64,000 nucleotides of DNA from an uncultured Christensenella sp. GTDB taxonomy: Bacteria > Bacillota > Clostridia > Christensenellales > Borkfalkiaceae. The notes under the pieces were generated by a model. The model had not been told where the DNA came from and did no database searches. It worked only from the letters and a program-made list of their open reading frames with translations. Numbering within the stretch: the first letter of the stretch is position 1; every line of letters begins with the position of its first letter. Positions 48,540 through 57,344 of this stretch are shown one piece after another. Location: NCBI GenBank assembly GCA_910577875.1, contig CAJTNY010000005.1, positions 15,502-79,501 on the forward strand. Direction: 5' to 3'. The translations under genes were made by a program, and so were the position numbers.

Positions 48540-50522
48540 TTAATTTTTAACTTTCGATAAGGAAAGTTTTGCTTTTTCAGCTACCTTTTCTTTTGTGAAA
48601 CCGAAATATTCGAAGAGTACGTTTGCAGGCGCGCTCGTTCCGAACGAATACATTGCAACGACTTCGCCGTAATCTTTCGAATATTTGTACCAGGCAAAGT
48701 GCGAAGCGGCTTCTACGCAGACTCTCGCTTTTACCGAGACGGGAAGGACGTGTTCTTTATATTCGTCTGTCTGTTTCTCGAATTCTTCCATACAAGGCAT
48801 CGAAACCACACGCGCTTTGATTCCTTCGCTTGCAAGAAGTTCTTTAGCGCCCGTACACAGTTCGACTTCAGAACCCGTTCCGATAAGCAAAACGTCGGGA
48901 GTGCCTTCGCAGTCGGAAAGTATATATCCTCCCGTGATAGCCGGCAAACCCGAACTTTCGTGCTGGGGAAGATTTTGTCTTGAAAGCACGATAACGGTGG
49001 GGGAGTTGTTCGTGAACGCCGATATATAAGCCGCGGCTGTTTCCTTTCCGTCGCAGGGACGGAATACTTTAATATTAGGAATAGACCTGAGCGCTATGAG
49101 CTGTTCGACAGGCTGATGCGTAGGACCGTCTTCACCGACTCCGATGGAATCGTGCGTCATAACGTATGTTACGGGAATATTCATAAGTGCGCTCATTCTT
49201 ATTCCGCCTTTCATATAATCGGAGAAGGAGAAAAATGTGGAACATATAGCCCTGAGTCCGCCGTGGAGCTGGATACCGTTGCATATAGCCGCCATAGCGT
49301 GTTCTCGTATACCGAAATGAATATTGCAGCCCTCTCTGTTTTCGGGAGAGAAGTAACCTTTACCGACGAGCTCGGTTTTGGTGGAGGGGGCAAGGTCTGC
49401 GGAGCCTGACATAAGATTGGGCATAGATTTAGCGAAAGTATTTAAAATTTTTCCGCCCGAGACACGCGTTGCTTCGGATTTCGAAAAATTGAAAAGCTCC
49501 GGCATTGCGTTGAAATCGGGGTCTGCTCCCGACATAAATTGTCTGTATTTTTCAGCGAGTTCGGGGAAAGCTTTCGAATATCTTTCGAACATATCGTTCC
49601 ATTCGCGTTCCTTTTCAAGTTTGCCCTCTGCAAGTTTGATACAGTGCTCTTTAACGTCTAAGGGTACACAGAAAGGTTCTTCCGTCCAGCCGAAGAATTC
49701 TTTTGATTTTTGAAGATTTGCTTCGCCCAGAGGCGCGCCGTGTGAATCGGCGGAATCGGCGAGGGGAGAGCCGTAACCTATTACTGAACGGCAGATAATG
49801 ACGGTAGGTCTTGTCAGTTCACTCTTTGCGCGGGTTATAGCCGCTTTAAGCACCGTAAGATTGTTTGCGTCGTTTACGCGTATAACCTGCCAGCCCTGCG
49901 CCGCGAAACGCGTTGCGGGGTCTTCGGAAAAAGTCGAATCTATTTTTCCCTCAATCGTAATATCGTTTTTATCATAAAGGAGAATAAGTTTGCCGAGTTT
50001 TTGCGTGCCCGCAAATGAACAGGCTTCATAGCCGAGTCCTTCTTCAAGACAGCCGTCGCCGCATAAAACGTAAGTGTAGTGGTCGACGACGGGATATTCG
50101 GGTTTATTGAATATCGCCGCAAGATGAGCTTCCGCAACAGCAAAGCCGACGGCGTTGCCTATGCCTTGACCGAGAGGACCTGTGGAGGTTTCCACACCGT
50201 CGGTTCTGCCGTATTCGGGGTGACCGGGGGTCTTCGAGTTAAGCTGTCTGAAATTCATTAAATCAGATTGTGTTACGTTATATCCGAATAAATGCAAAAG
50301 CGAATACAACAGCATAGACCCGTGTCCTGCGGAAAGTATAAACCTGTCGCGGTTGTCCCATTTAGGGTTTTTATAACTGAAATTCAGAAAATCGGCAAAC
50401 AGTTCGTAACCGATTGGAGCTGCGCCCATACAAATACCGGGGTGACCCGAATTCGCACGCTGAATTGCTTCCGCAGAAAGTATTCTGATTGTGTCAACGC
50501 TTTTTTTGTCAACAGACGACAT
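48540..50522 (-). CDS. tkt: Transketolase
   Basis: A 660-aa thiamine-diphosphate enzyme of the non-oxidative pentose phosphate pathway. It has the N-terminal NSGHPGICMGAAPIGYELF, the TPP motif GDGCLEEGLGYEACSFAG...YDKNDITIEG, the catalytic GEDGPTHQPVEQL in the middle domain and a complete C-terminal domain. Length is normal. AAGGAGA precedes the ATG. A 17-bp AT-rich palindrome lies about 37 bp upstream, between this gene and the mutase gene. Confidence 0.97.
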   Translation of the reverse strand: MSSVDKKSVDTIRILSAEAIQRANSGHPGICMGAAPIGYELFADFLNFSYKNPKWDNRDRFILSAGHGSMLLYSLLHLFGYNVTQSDLMNFRQLNSKTPGHPEYGRTDGVETSTGPLGQGIGNAVGFAVAEAHLAAIFNKPEYPVVDHYTYVLCGDGCLEEGLGYEACSFAGTQKLGKLILLYDKNDITIEGKIDSTFSEDPATRFAAQGWQVIRVNDANNLTVLKAAITRAKSELTRPTVIICRSVIGYGSPLADSADSHGAPLGEANLQKSKEFFGWTEEPFCVPLDVKEHCIKLAEGKLEKEREWNDMFERYSKAFPELAEKYRQFMSGADPDFNAMPELFNFSKSEATRVSGGKILNTFAKSMPNLMSGSADLAPSTKTELVGKGYFSPENREGCNIHFGIREHAMAAICNGIQLHGGLRAICSTFFSFSDYMKGGIRMSALMNIPVTYVMTHDSIGVGEDGPTHQPVEQLIALRSIPNIKVFRPCDGKETAAAYISAFTNNSPTVIVLSRQNLPQHESSGLPAITGGYILSDCEGTPDVLLIGTGSEVELCTGAKELLASEGIKARVVSMPCMEEFEKQTDEYKEHVLPVSVKARVCVEAASHFAWYKYSKDYGEVVAMYSFGTSAPANVLFEYFGFTKEKVAEKAKLSLSKVKN

Positions 50523-50558
50523 AAATTTCTCCTTATGATGCGTGAAATTGTATTTTAC

Positions 50559-50575
50559 CCTAAATTTAATTTAGG
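50559..50575 (-). other. AT-rich palindrome upstream of transketolase
   Basis: CCTAAATT and AATTTAGG flank a single central base in the 59-bp gap between the mutase gene and tkt. It could be an operator or a weak hairpin; no T-run follows. Confidence 0.3.
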
Positions 50576-50581
50576 CGATTG

Positions 50582-52078
50582 TTATGTATTGATGAACAGG
50601 GATAAAGCTTTAGTGTCGAGGAAAGAATAATCTTTCAGCATTTCCAAAAGATTTCTCGCCATAATTTTGTTCCCGCCTCGGACGGTGCTTTCAAAATTAA
50701 TCGGCATTACGGGGTCGTGGACACTCATTCTTATAAGTAACCAGCCGTCGCCTTTGCCTTTTCCGAAATTTATCCGCGCGCCCTCGTATAAACTTCCGGC
50801 AAGCGTCATTTCATCGGAATTTGCGGCAAGAGTTTTAATTTCTTCGATAACTTTAAGTCCGTTTTCTTTAAAGTCTTTCGGGTCGGAGAAAGTAATTCTC
50901 ACTTCATTGCACTCCTCGGATTCGGGAAGGGCCGAGATAAGCCCCGCCAAACTTTCGCCTTCTTTGAGAGAGGCGAGAGAAATAAGAAGTTTAGTTACTA
51001 AATACGCTCCGTCGTCGAGAAAATAATTTTCTTTAAACGCGGCGTGTCCCGACGTTTCCATAGCGAGGGGGGAGTAAATGCCGCTGGCGTTCAATTCCCT
51101 GCTCTTGTCGATAACGTTTTTATAACCGCGCTTGTATCTTATGTGTTTTCCGCCGAGACTTTCTATAAATTGCGTGAGACCGTCGCTGGTCACCGAATCG
51201 GTAACAATCGTTCCCGGCTTTTCTTTTAAAAGTATTGCCGAAATTAGCGCGATAAGCCTGTTTCGGTTTATCTCTTTTCCGTCTGCGTCAACGGCGCCTG
51301 CGCGGTCGACATCCGTATCGAAAATAATTCCGAGGTCGGCTCTGTTTTTAATAACCGCTTTTGAAAGACTTTCTATGGCTTCCCCGTCCTCCGGGTTGGG
51401 GATATGGTTGGGGAAATATCCGTCGGGCTGTAAAAACTGACTGCCTTCGGTATCGGCGCCGAGAGGAATTAAAACTTTATCCGTAAAGAATCCACCCGCT
51501 CCGTTGCCGGCGTCGACTATAATCTTTTTGCCTTTAAGCGGAAACTCGCTTCCACACGCCGAACGCACCGCGTCAACGAGTATTTTCGAATAATCGTCCA
51601 TATACGGTTTTTCGTAGTATCTGCCGCTACCCGTCGAAAATTCTCCGTTCTCGGCTAATTTTAAAATCTCGTCGATGTCTTTTCCGTCAAGCCCGCCTTC
51701 GGGCGTAAAGAATTTAAGTCCGTTTCTGTTGTACGGCAGGTGCGAAGCTGTTATCATTATCGACGCATCGCAATTCCAATCCGACTTTTTAAGCAGAATA
51801 AACATAGACGGGGTGGAGGAAAGACCTGTATAAACCAGGTCGCTTCCGCTTGAAAGAACGGCTTCCTTGACGCAGTTTAAAATACGTTCGGAAGAAATTC
51901 TGCTGTCGTGTCCCGCGGCTATTTTAAAGCTTGTCCTGCCGTATTTTAAGCCTAGCCATCTAACGAAAGCGCGCGTAATCGCGCGGACTGCTTCGTCCGT
52001 CAGGGTTATACCTTCGCCGATGGCGACTCCGCGTACGTCGGTTCCGCTTTTAAGTTGTTTTAACTCTATTGACTGCAT
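50582..52078 (-). CDS. Phosphomannomutase/phosphoglucomutase-like phosphohexomutase
   Basis: A 498-aa alpha-D-phosphohexomutase distinct from the one at 23596. It has SGTDVRG near the N-terminus, the phosphoserine loop TASHLPYNRNGLKFF, metal-binding DTDVDRAG and METSGHAAFKENYFLDDGA in the third domain. The typical C-terminal RPSGTEP loop is replaced by LLIRMSVHDPVMPINFES, where R and S remain but the motif is changed. The ATG of MQSIELK has no ribosome site and a -10 box ends 8 bases before it, so the message is probably leaderless. Substrate preference unknown. Confidence 0.85.
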   Translation of the reverse strand: MQSIELKQLKSGTDVRGVAIGEGITLTDEAVRAITRAFVRWLGLKYGRTSFKIAAGHDSRISSERILNCVKEAVLSSGSDLVYTGLSSTPSMFILLKKSDWNCDASIMITASHLPYNRNGLKFFTPEGGLDGKDIDEILKLAENGEFSTGSGRYYEKPYMDDYSKILVDAVRSACGSEFPLKGKKIIVDAGNGAGGFFTDKVLIPLGADTEGSQFLQPDGYFPNHIPNPEDGEAIESLSKAVIKNRADLGIIFDTDVDRAGAVDADGKEINRNRLIALISAILLKEKPGTIVTDSVTSDGLTQFIESLGGKHIRYKRGYKNVIDKSRELNASGIYSPLAMETSGHAAFKENYFLDDGAYLVTKLLISLASLKEGESLAGLISALPESEECNEVRITFSDPKDFKENGLKVIEEIKTLAANSDEMTLAGSLYEGARINFGKGKGDGWLLIRMSVHDPVMPINFESTVRGGNKIMARNLLEMLKDYSFLDTKALSLFINT

Positions 52079-52086
52079 ACAATACA

Positions 52087-52115
52087 ATTATATAATATCC
52101 TCTGAGTTTTTACAA
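52087..52115 (-). promoter_or_regulatory. Promoter of the phosphohexomutase gene, leaderless layout
   Basis: TTGTAA, 17 bases, TATAAT on the minus strand, with the ATG 8 bases after the -10. Spacing is identical to that at the Gx transporter gene. Confidence 0.6.
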
Positions 52116-52160
52116 GTATTTTAAGGTTGCTAAATTTTGATAAATTAATCGTAAAACGGT

Positions 52161-52188
52161 TTGTTTTTGTATTCAACTGTGTTATAAT
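52161..52188 (+). promoter_or_regulatory. Promoter of proS
   Basis: TTGTTT, 16 bases, TATAAT with extended -10 TGT, 30 bp before the proS ATG. No T-box leader is possible in the short distance. Confidence 0.6.
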
Positions 52189-52218
52189 GTTATCTACTTG
52201 AATTTAAAGGTGAATTTT

Positions 52219-53646
52219 ATGGCGCAAGAAAATTTTGTTGAGAGAATTGCGGATATAGAAAAAGATTTTCCGCAGTGGTATACGGACGTTGTCGTAAAGA
52301 CGGGGTTGGTCGATTACGGTCCCGTAAAGGGAACGATGGTTATTCGTCCTTACGGCTACGCTATTTGGGAAAATATTCAATCGGAACTTGATAAAAGGTT
52401 TAAGGCTACGGGACATAAAAACGCGTATTTTCCTCTGCTTATTCCTATGAGCTTTTTTACGAAAGAAGCCGAACACGTCGAGGGTTTTGCTCCCGAAGTG
52501 GCTGTCGTAACCCGCGCGGGAGGGGAAGAGCTTTCCGAGCCCTTGGCGATACGTCCCACTTCGGAAACTATATTCGGCAGTATGTATTCGAAATGGATAC
52601 AGTCTTATCGCGACTTGCCAGTACTTATTAACCAGTGGGCTAACGTTATGCGCTGGGAAAAGACGACCCGTCCGTTTTTGCGTACTTCCGAGTTTCTCTG
52701 GCAGGAGGGGCATACCGCTCACGCGACCGAAGAGGAAGCGCTCGGAGAAACTATGAAAATGCTCGGCGTATATAAAGAGTTTGCCGAGAGCTGTCTTGCG
52801 ATTCCCGTTATAACGGGCAGAAAGACCGAAAAAGAAAAATTCGCGGGCGCGGTTGCAACGTTCGGTATGGAAGCTATGATGAAAGACGGAAAGAGTTTAC
52901 AGGCGGGAACTACGCATTACCTCGGTCAGAATTTCGCAAAAGCTTTCGACATAAAATATCTTGACAAAGACGGCGCGCAGAAGTTTGTTTATACTTCGAG
53001 CTGGGGTGTGTCCACAAGACTTATCGGCGCGCTTATAATGGCTCACGGCGACAGCCGCGGACTCGTTATTCCGCCTGTCGTGGCGCCGGTTCAGGCTGTA
53101 ATAGTTCCCATTGCGGTTAAAAAAGCGGGAGTCTTGGAAAAGTGCGTAGAAGTTAAAAAACTTCTTGAAAACGCAGGTATCCGCGTCGAACTCGACGATA
53201 CCGATAACAGCCCCGGTTGGAAGTTCAACGAATGGGAAATGAAAGGAGTTCCTTTGAGAATAGAGTTGGGCCCCCGCGATATCGAAGCGGGCAAAGCAGT
53301 GATATTCCGCCGCGACACTCTCGAAAAGAACGAGTACGGTTTGGGCAATATCTCCGAAACCGTGATAAACCTTTTAGGGGACGTTCAGAAAGATATGCTT
53401 AAAGCGGCTGAAGAAAGGCGCGACGGACGCATGGTTTACGCCGATGATATCGACGGAATTTTGAAAGGCGTCGAGCAAGGTAATTTTGTTAAAGCGGGCT
53501 GGTGCGGCTGCCGTAAATGCGAAGACGAGGTCAAAGCGAAAACCGCGGCGACCGCAAGAGTTTTCGCCGAGGGCGAAACGAGTAAAAAATGCGCAATTTG
53601 CGGAAAGGACGCAAAACATACGGTAATATTCGCAAGGGCGTATTAA
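52219..53646 (+). CDS. proS: Prolyl-tRNA synthetase (archaeal/eukaryote-like ProS type)
   Basis: A 475-aa class II synthetase. It lacks the editing insertion of the long bacterial type and has the C-terminal zinc-binding-like extension (GWCGCRKCEDEVK...KCAICGKDAKHTVIFARAY) of the short type. Class II motifs are seen as VKGTMVIRPYGYAIWE (motif 1 region), RPTSETIFGSMYSKWI, RWEKTTRPFLRTSEFLWQEGHTAHAT (motif 2) and GDSRGLVIPPVVAP (motif 3). The ATG of MAQENF follows AAAGGTGA; an upstream in-frame TTG is unlikely. Confidence 0.96.
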   Translation: MAQENFVERIADIEKDFPQWYTDVVVKTGLVDYGPVKGTMVIRPYGYAIWENIQSELDKRFKATGHKNAYFPLLIPMSFFTKEAEHVEGFAPEVAVVTRAGGEELSEPLAIRPTSETIFGSMYSKWIQSYRDLPVLINQWANVMRWEKTTRPFLRTSEFLWQEGHTAHATEEEALGETMKMLGVYKEFAESCLAIPVITGRKTEKEKFAGAVATFGMEAMMKDGKSLQAGTTHYLGQNFAKAFDIKYLDKDGAQKFVYTSSWGVSTRLIGALIMAHGDSRGLVIPPVVAPVQAVIVPIAVKKAGVLEKCVEVKKLLENAGIRVELDDTDNSPGWKFNEWEMKGVPLRIELGPRDIEAGKAVIFRRDTLEKNEYGLGNISETVINLLGDVQKDMLKAAEERRDGRMVYADDIDGILKGVEQGNFVKAGWCGCRKCEDEVKAKTAATARVFAEGETSKKCAICGKDAKHTVIFARAY

Positions 53647-53665
53647 ACTTTAAGAGGTAAAGACG

Positions 53666-54694
53666 TTGTATGTTCCGATACCGTATCATATAGCCGGCGG
53701 TTGTATATACGCTTGTTTGCTTATAATTTGCATACTCGCTTTGTTTTACGGCTTCCGCGCGCGCAGAAACGTAAAAAAAGAAAAAATAACCTCGCTTTCG
53801 CGGGGTTTTTCTCCTTTGGATATTCAGAGGATATTTATCGGAAAAACGTATCCGAGAAAGCTTACGCGCGCTCTTATAGTTCACTGGGCTCAGCTCGGCT
53901 ATATCCGCGTTAAATACGTCTGCAAGTACAAAGTCAAACTCACCTGCCGTAGAATTCCGCCCGTACATAACGATGAAAAAGCAGTATTTTTCGACCGCGG
54001 CACGTACGTGCGCGAAAGAGACGTTTTCCTCACGTTGTTTGCGCGTAACGGCGCCGAAATTACCGTAAGCATAAATAAACCGCTCATAACTTCCGCTCAG
54101 GCGAAATCAATCAATGAAGATTACGCCGCGCGCGAGGATGAGGGGGTATATTCGGCAAAACACTATAAATTAAAGGTTTTAACTTTCGTTTTATCCTTTA
54201 CGCCTGTCTTTATCTGTTCGGTTTATCACTGTTTTACGAATTCATTTACGATGATAATTCCGCCGTTCACGATTATAATAGGAATGTTCGTTTTAAGATT
54301 TTTAAAGGAAGGTCCGTTTTTTTTCAGACTTATTTGGAGCTCTATATGGATAGGCGCGGGCGTAGCTCTGATAATTATGAGCTTCCACAGTATGTTCGAC
54401 CCGCTTCGGCTTGGTTACGCATCGGTTGTTATTCTTTTTCTCGGCTCTTTCGTTTTGGTAAGATTTGTAGACTATCGCGAAAAAAACAATCTTGCCGAGT
54501 ATTCCGCTCTTGTGAATTTCAGGAAATTTTTGCTGTTTTCGGGTAAAGACAAACTTTCGGCAATAGATTATTACGAGGTTCTGCCGTATATATATGCGTT
54601 CAATATTAAGCCTCTCGTAAAACGTAAATTCGCAACGCATGCTTTGCCGGAATGGTTTGTAAGCGAAAACGGCAAAAGGGGGAGCCTGTTGTGA
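53666..54694 (+). CDS. DUF2207-like membrane protein, copy 1
   Basis: A 342-aa protein with one hydrophobic helix near the N-terminus (10-32), a soluble segment containing RGFSPLDIQRIFIGKTYPRKLTRALIVHWAQLGYIRV, a cluster of membrane helices (about 168-270), and a cytoplasmic end LVNFRKFLLFSGKDKLSAIDYYEVLPYIYAFNIKPLVKRKF. The SPxD...LxxWAxxGYI and FxxFL...LPYxYxxxI elements are those of the C-terminal half of DUF2207 (YciQ-like) proteins, without their long N-terminal extracellular domain. TTG start, AGAGGT ribosome site. It overlaps the next, paralogous gene. Function unknown. Confidence 0.65.
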   Translation: MYVPIPYHIAGGCIYACLLIICILALFYGFRARRNVKKEKITSLSRGFSPLDIQRIFIGKTYPRKLTRALIVHWAQLGYIRVKYVCKYKVKLTCRRIPPVHNDEKAVFFDRGTYVRERDVFLTLFARNGAEITVSINKPLITSAQAKSINEDYAAREDEGVYSAKHYKLKVLTFVLSFTPVFICSVYHCFTNSFTMIIPPFTIIIGMFVLRFLKEGPFFFRLIWSSIWIGAGVALIIMSFHSMFDPLRLGYASVVILFLGSFVLVRFVDYREKNNLAEYSALVNFRKFLLFSGKDKLSAIDYYEVLPYIYAFNIKPLVKRKFATHALPEWFVSENGKRGSLL

Positions 54695-55755
54695 ATTTAG
54701 GAATTATAATTACATCTTCGATTATCATCGGTTCGGCGTTTATTTTCCCTGTTATCGCTTGCATATACGGCGAGGTAAAAAAGAAAAAAGTAATAAAACC
54801 TATGGAATACGTTCCTCCGCGCGGAGCGTCGCCTATAGATTTTATGATTGAATATTACGGAGCTTCGGCTTCCCCGCGTGAAATTTTTAATCCGCTTATG
54901 CTGTATTGGGCGGAGCGCGGATTTATAACGATAGAAGAGGACTGCAAGCGCGGACTTAAACTCACAAAAATAAAAGACTTGGAGCGACCGGAAAGCGACG
55001 ACGGATTTAATCCCGATACGTTTGAAATCGAAGCCGGACTTTTCGGAAAAATTTTCAATGGCGGCGATGAGGTTTTTTACACTCTCGCCGCGGGCGCAAG
55101 CTTTAAAACCGCTTACGAAGATATTATTTCGGACTGTAAAAAACAGGCCAAAAAAGTAACCGAAAAAAAGACTAAAAACTTAAAGATTGCAAGTCTGATA
55201 GTATCGTTTGCAATGCTTTTAGCGGTCGTCGTTTTATTCGGCATAGCTACGAGAAATAACGGGGTTATAATCTGCGTGTTTCCTTGCGCTGCGATTGCAA
55301 TGGCGAAACTGGCGTTCGGGCTCTCGGATAATGACGGAGGTATACAGAAAGGTTCTGCCATTCGGTTTATGCTCGTTCCGTTTTTTGTTATGGTCGGCGG
55401 AGTGCCTATGGTGGCGGAGTTTATGTTTTTGCCTGTTTCGGCTGCGGCAGTTTTAATATCAGCTATACTGTTCTGCGCCGTTACGGTATTTTTCGTTTCC
55501 GAAAAAATAGATATAAGAGACGACGCGCAGTTAAAATTTTACGCTCGAATATGCGGTTTTAAGCAGTTTCTTCTGCTAGCCGAAAAAAGTAAACTCGAAA
55601 CGCTCGTAGAAGAAGACCCGCGTTATTATTATAATATTTTACCGTATTGCTATATCCTTAACATTACCGAAAAATTAAAAGCCAAGTTCGACAGTATCGC
55701 GCTCGACGGTCCCGCGTGGTATCTCGGCGAACTGCGCGAAACGCTTATGTTTTAA
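54691..55755 (+). CDS. DUF2207-like membrane protein, copy 2
   Basis: A 354-aa paralogue of the preceding protein with the same plan: N-terminal helix (5-25), PPRGASPIDFMIEYYGASASPREIFNPLMLYWAERGFITI, membrane helices at about 165-260, and ARICGFKQFLLLAEKSKLETL...YYYNILPYCYILNI. The start is GTG overlapping the previous stop (GTGA) with GGGGGAG six bases upstream, which replaces a longer in-frame start. Tandem duplication with translational overlap suggests a hetero-oligomer. Function unknown. Confidence 0.65.
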   Translation: MNLGIIITSSIIIGSAFIFPVIACIYGEVKKKKVIKPMEYVPPRGASPIDFMIEYYGASASPREIFNPLMLYWAERGFITIEEDCKRGLKLTKIKDLERPESDDGFNPDTFEIEAGLFGKIFNGGDEVFYTLAAGASFKTAYEDIISDCKKQAKKVTEKKTKNLKIASLIVSFAMLLAVVVLFGIATRNNGVIICVFPCAAIAMAKLAFGLSDNDGGIQKGSAIRFMLVPFFVMVGGVPMVAEFMFLPVSAAAVLISAILFCAVTVFFVSEKIDIRDDAQLKFYARICGFKQFLLLAEKSKLETLVEEDPRYYYNILPYCYILNITEKLKAKFDSIALDGPAWYLGELRETLMF

Positions 55756-55761
55756 AAAATA

Positions 55762-55788
55762 TCCGCCCGAACTTAGTGTTCGGGCGGA
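55762..55788. terminator. Bidirectional terminator between convergent genes
   Basis: An 11-bp perfect GC-rich stem, TCCGCCCGAAC/GTTCGGGCGGA, with a 5-base loop, flanked by A-rich and T-rich sequence, between the DUF2207-like pair and the ABC permease gene. Confidence 0.85.
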
Positions 55789-55792
55789 ATGT

Positions 55793-56590
55793 TTATTTGT
55801 TTACTATTTTTTCTATAAGAGTTATTATTCCGTACATTCCTCCCGCGAGGATACAGAGTATAAAAGTAGCCGTCATAACAAGGTCAAGTTTGAATACTTG
55901 ACCGCCGTAAACTATAAGATAGCCGAGACCTGCTTTGGATACGATGTATTCACCCATTATCGAGCCTATCCAGGCGAGCCCTACCGCAACTTTTAAAGTG
56001 TTCATAAGCGCGGGCAGGGAGGCGGGGATGATAAGTTTTCTCAGCGTCGTGAATTTGTTGGCGCCCATAGATTTCATAAGCAGTATTTTGGTTTTATCGA
56101 CCGCCAGAAAGCCCGAAAGCATATTCATAATACAAACTATAATCGCAACAAGCACGGTCATAAAGATGATAGCATCGTAACCCGTGCCTATCCAAATTAT
56201 AATCAGCGGACCAAGCGCGATTTTCGGCAGGGAGTTCAAAACTACGATGTACGGCTCCAAAACCTTGTGAACCGTATCGCTAGCCCATAACACGACGGCA
56301 ATTGCATAACCTACCGCAACCGCGATTACAAAACCTGCCAGCGTTTCGGCAAGCGTTATTCCTATATGGTAAAACAGAGTGCCGTTTTTATATAAATCGC
56401 CGATAGTTATTGCCACACGCGAGGGCGAACTTGTAATAAACGGGTCGATTACTTTCAGCTGCGCAAACAGTTCCCAAAATCCGAGAAGAGCGGCGAGGAT
56501 AAGTACGCGCGAAACGTGAATAATAATTTTTTTGTTTCTTTGCTTTTTCAGATACGCGATGTGTTCGCGTGAGAAGTTTAAGTTTTTCAT
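55793..56590 (-). CDS. ABC transporter permease (SsuC/TauC/ThiX-like)
   Basis: A 265-aa inner membrane permease with about six helices and the EAA-like cytoplasmic loop KSMGANKFTTLRKLIIPASLPALMNTLKVAVGLAWIGSIMGEY, typical of importers for sulfonates, nitrate, taurine or thiamine precursors. The N-terminus is basic (SREHIAYLKKQRNKK). It is the last gene of a three-gene uptake operon (binding protein, ATPase, permease). The substrate is not determined. Confidence 0.9.
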   Translation of the reverse strand: MKNLNFSREHIAYLKKQRNKKIIIHVSRVLILAALLGFWELFAQLKVIDPFITSSPSRVAITIGDLYKNGTLFYHIGITLAETLAGFVIAVAVGYAIAVVLWASDTVHKVLEPYIVVLNSLPKIALGPLIIIWIGTGYDAIIFMTVLVAIIVCIMNMLSGFLAVDKTKILLMKSMGANKFTTLRKLIIPASLPALMNTLKVAVGLAWIGSIMGEYIVSKAGLGYLIVYGGQVFKLDLVMTATFILCILAGGMYGIITLIEKIVNK

Positions 56591-56618
56591 AAGTTAATCC
56601 TTATTTAAGACTTTGCGC

Positions 56619-57344
56619 TTAAATTCCGAGCTCTTTTCTAAGCACCTCGAAAGTTGCGGAAAATTCGGGGCATTCCCTGCGTTTTTTCGGACTGCCGTCT
56701 CCGAACCCGATAAGGTGTTCCGCTACGACCCGAGCGGGGCGGGCGGACAGCACGACGACTTTATCCGAAAGAGCGATTGCCTCCGAAATATCGTGCGTAA
56801 CCAAAAGAGCGGTCTTTTTTTCGCCCTTTATGATGCCTTGAACGTCGTCGCAGACTTCGAGTCTCGTCTGATAGTCGAGCGCGGAAAACGGTTCGTCTAA
56901 CATAAGCATTTCAGGCTCGGCAGCGAGAGTTCTTATAAGTGCGACTCTTTGCCTCATACCGCCCGAAAGCTGGGAGGGGGTCTTTTTCAGAAAGTCTTTA
57001 AGTCCGTATTTTTCCGCAAGAGCCAAGGCCTTTTCGCGCATTTCGGGAGTATTGCGTTTTTTTACTTCGAGCGGAAGGAATATATTGCCCTCAACCGTGC
57101 GCCAGGGGAACAGCGCGTCGCGCTGTAACATATATCCGCATTCTCCGCCCGTTCTGATAACTTCTCCCGAGGAAGGGGACAGAAGTCCCGCCGCAAGCGA
57201 GAGAATAGTCGTTTTTCCGCACCCCGACGGACCTATTACCGAAACGAACTGTTCGTCTTCGACGGTAAACGAAAGCTCTTTTACAGCGGTCGTTTCACCC
57301 TCTTTCGTATGATAAGTGTAAGAAATGTCGTTGAAAGTAAGCAT
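56619..57344 (-). CDS. ABC transporter ATP-binding protein (SsuB/TauB-like)
   Basis: A 241-aa ATPase with Walker [10 protein letters not shown] (about 39-47), Q-loop in [15 protein letters not shown], signature LSGGMRQRV, Walker [13 protein letters not shown] and the switch histidine in [11 protein letters not shown]. It powers the adjacent permease. The start codon overlaps the binding-protein stop by one base. Confidence 0.95.
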   Translation of the reverse strand: MLTFNDISYTYHTKEGETTAVKELSFTVEDEQFVSVIGPSGCGKTTILSLAAGLLSPSSGEVIRTGGECGYMLQRDALFPWRTVEGNIFLPLEVKKRNTPEMREKALALAEKYGLKDFLKKTPSQLSGGMRQRVALIRTLAAEPEMLMLDEPFSALDYQTRLEVCDDVQGIIKGEKKTALLVTHDISEAIALSDKVVVLSARPARVVAEHLIGFGDGSPKKRRECPEFSATFEVLRKELGI

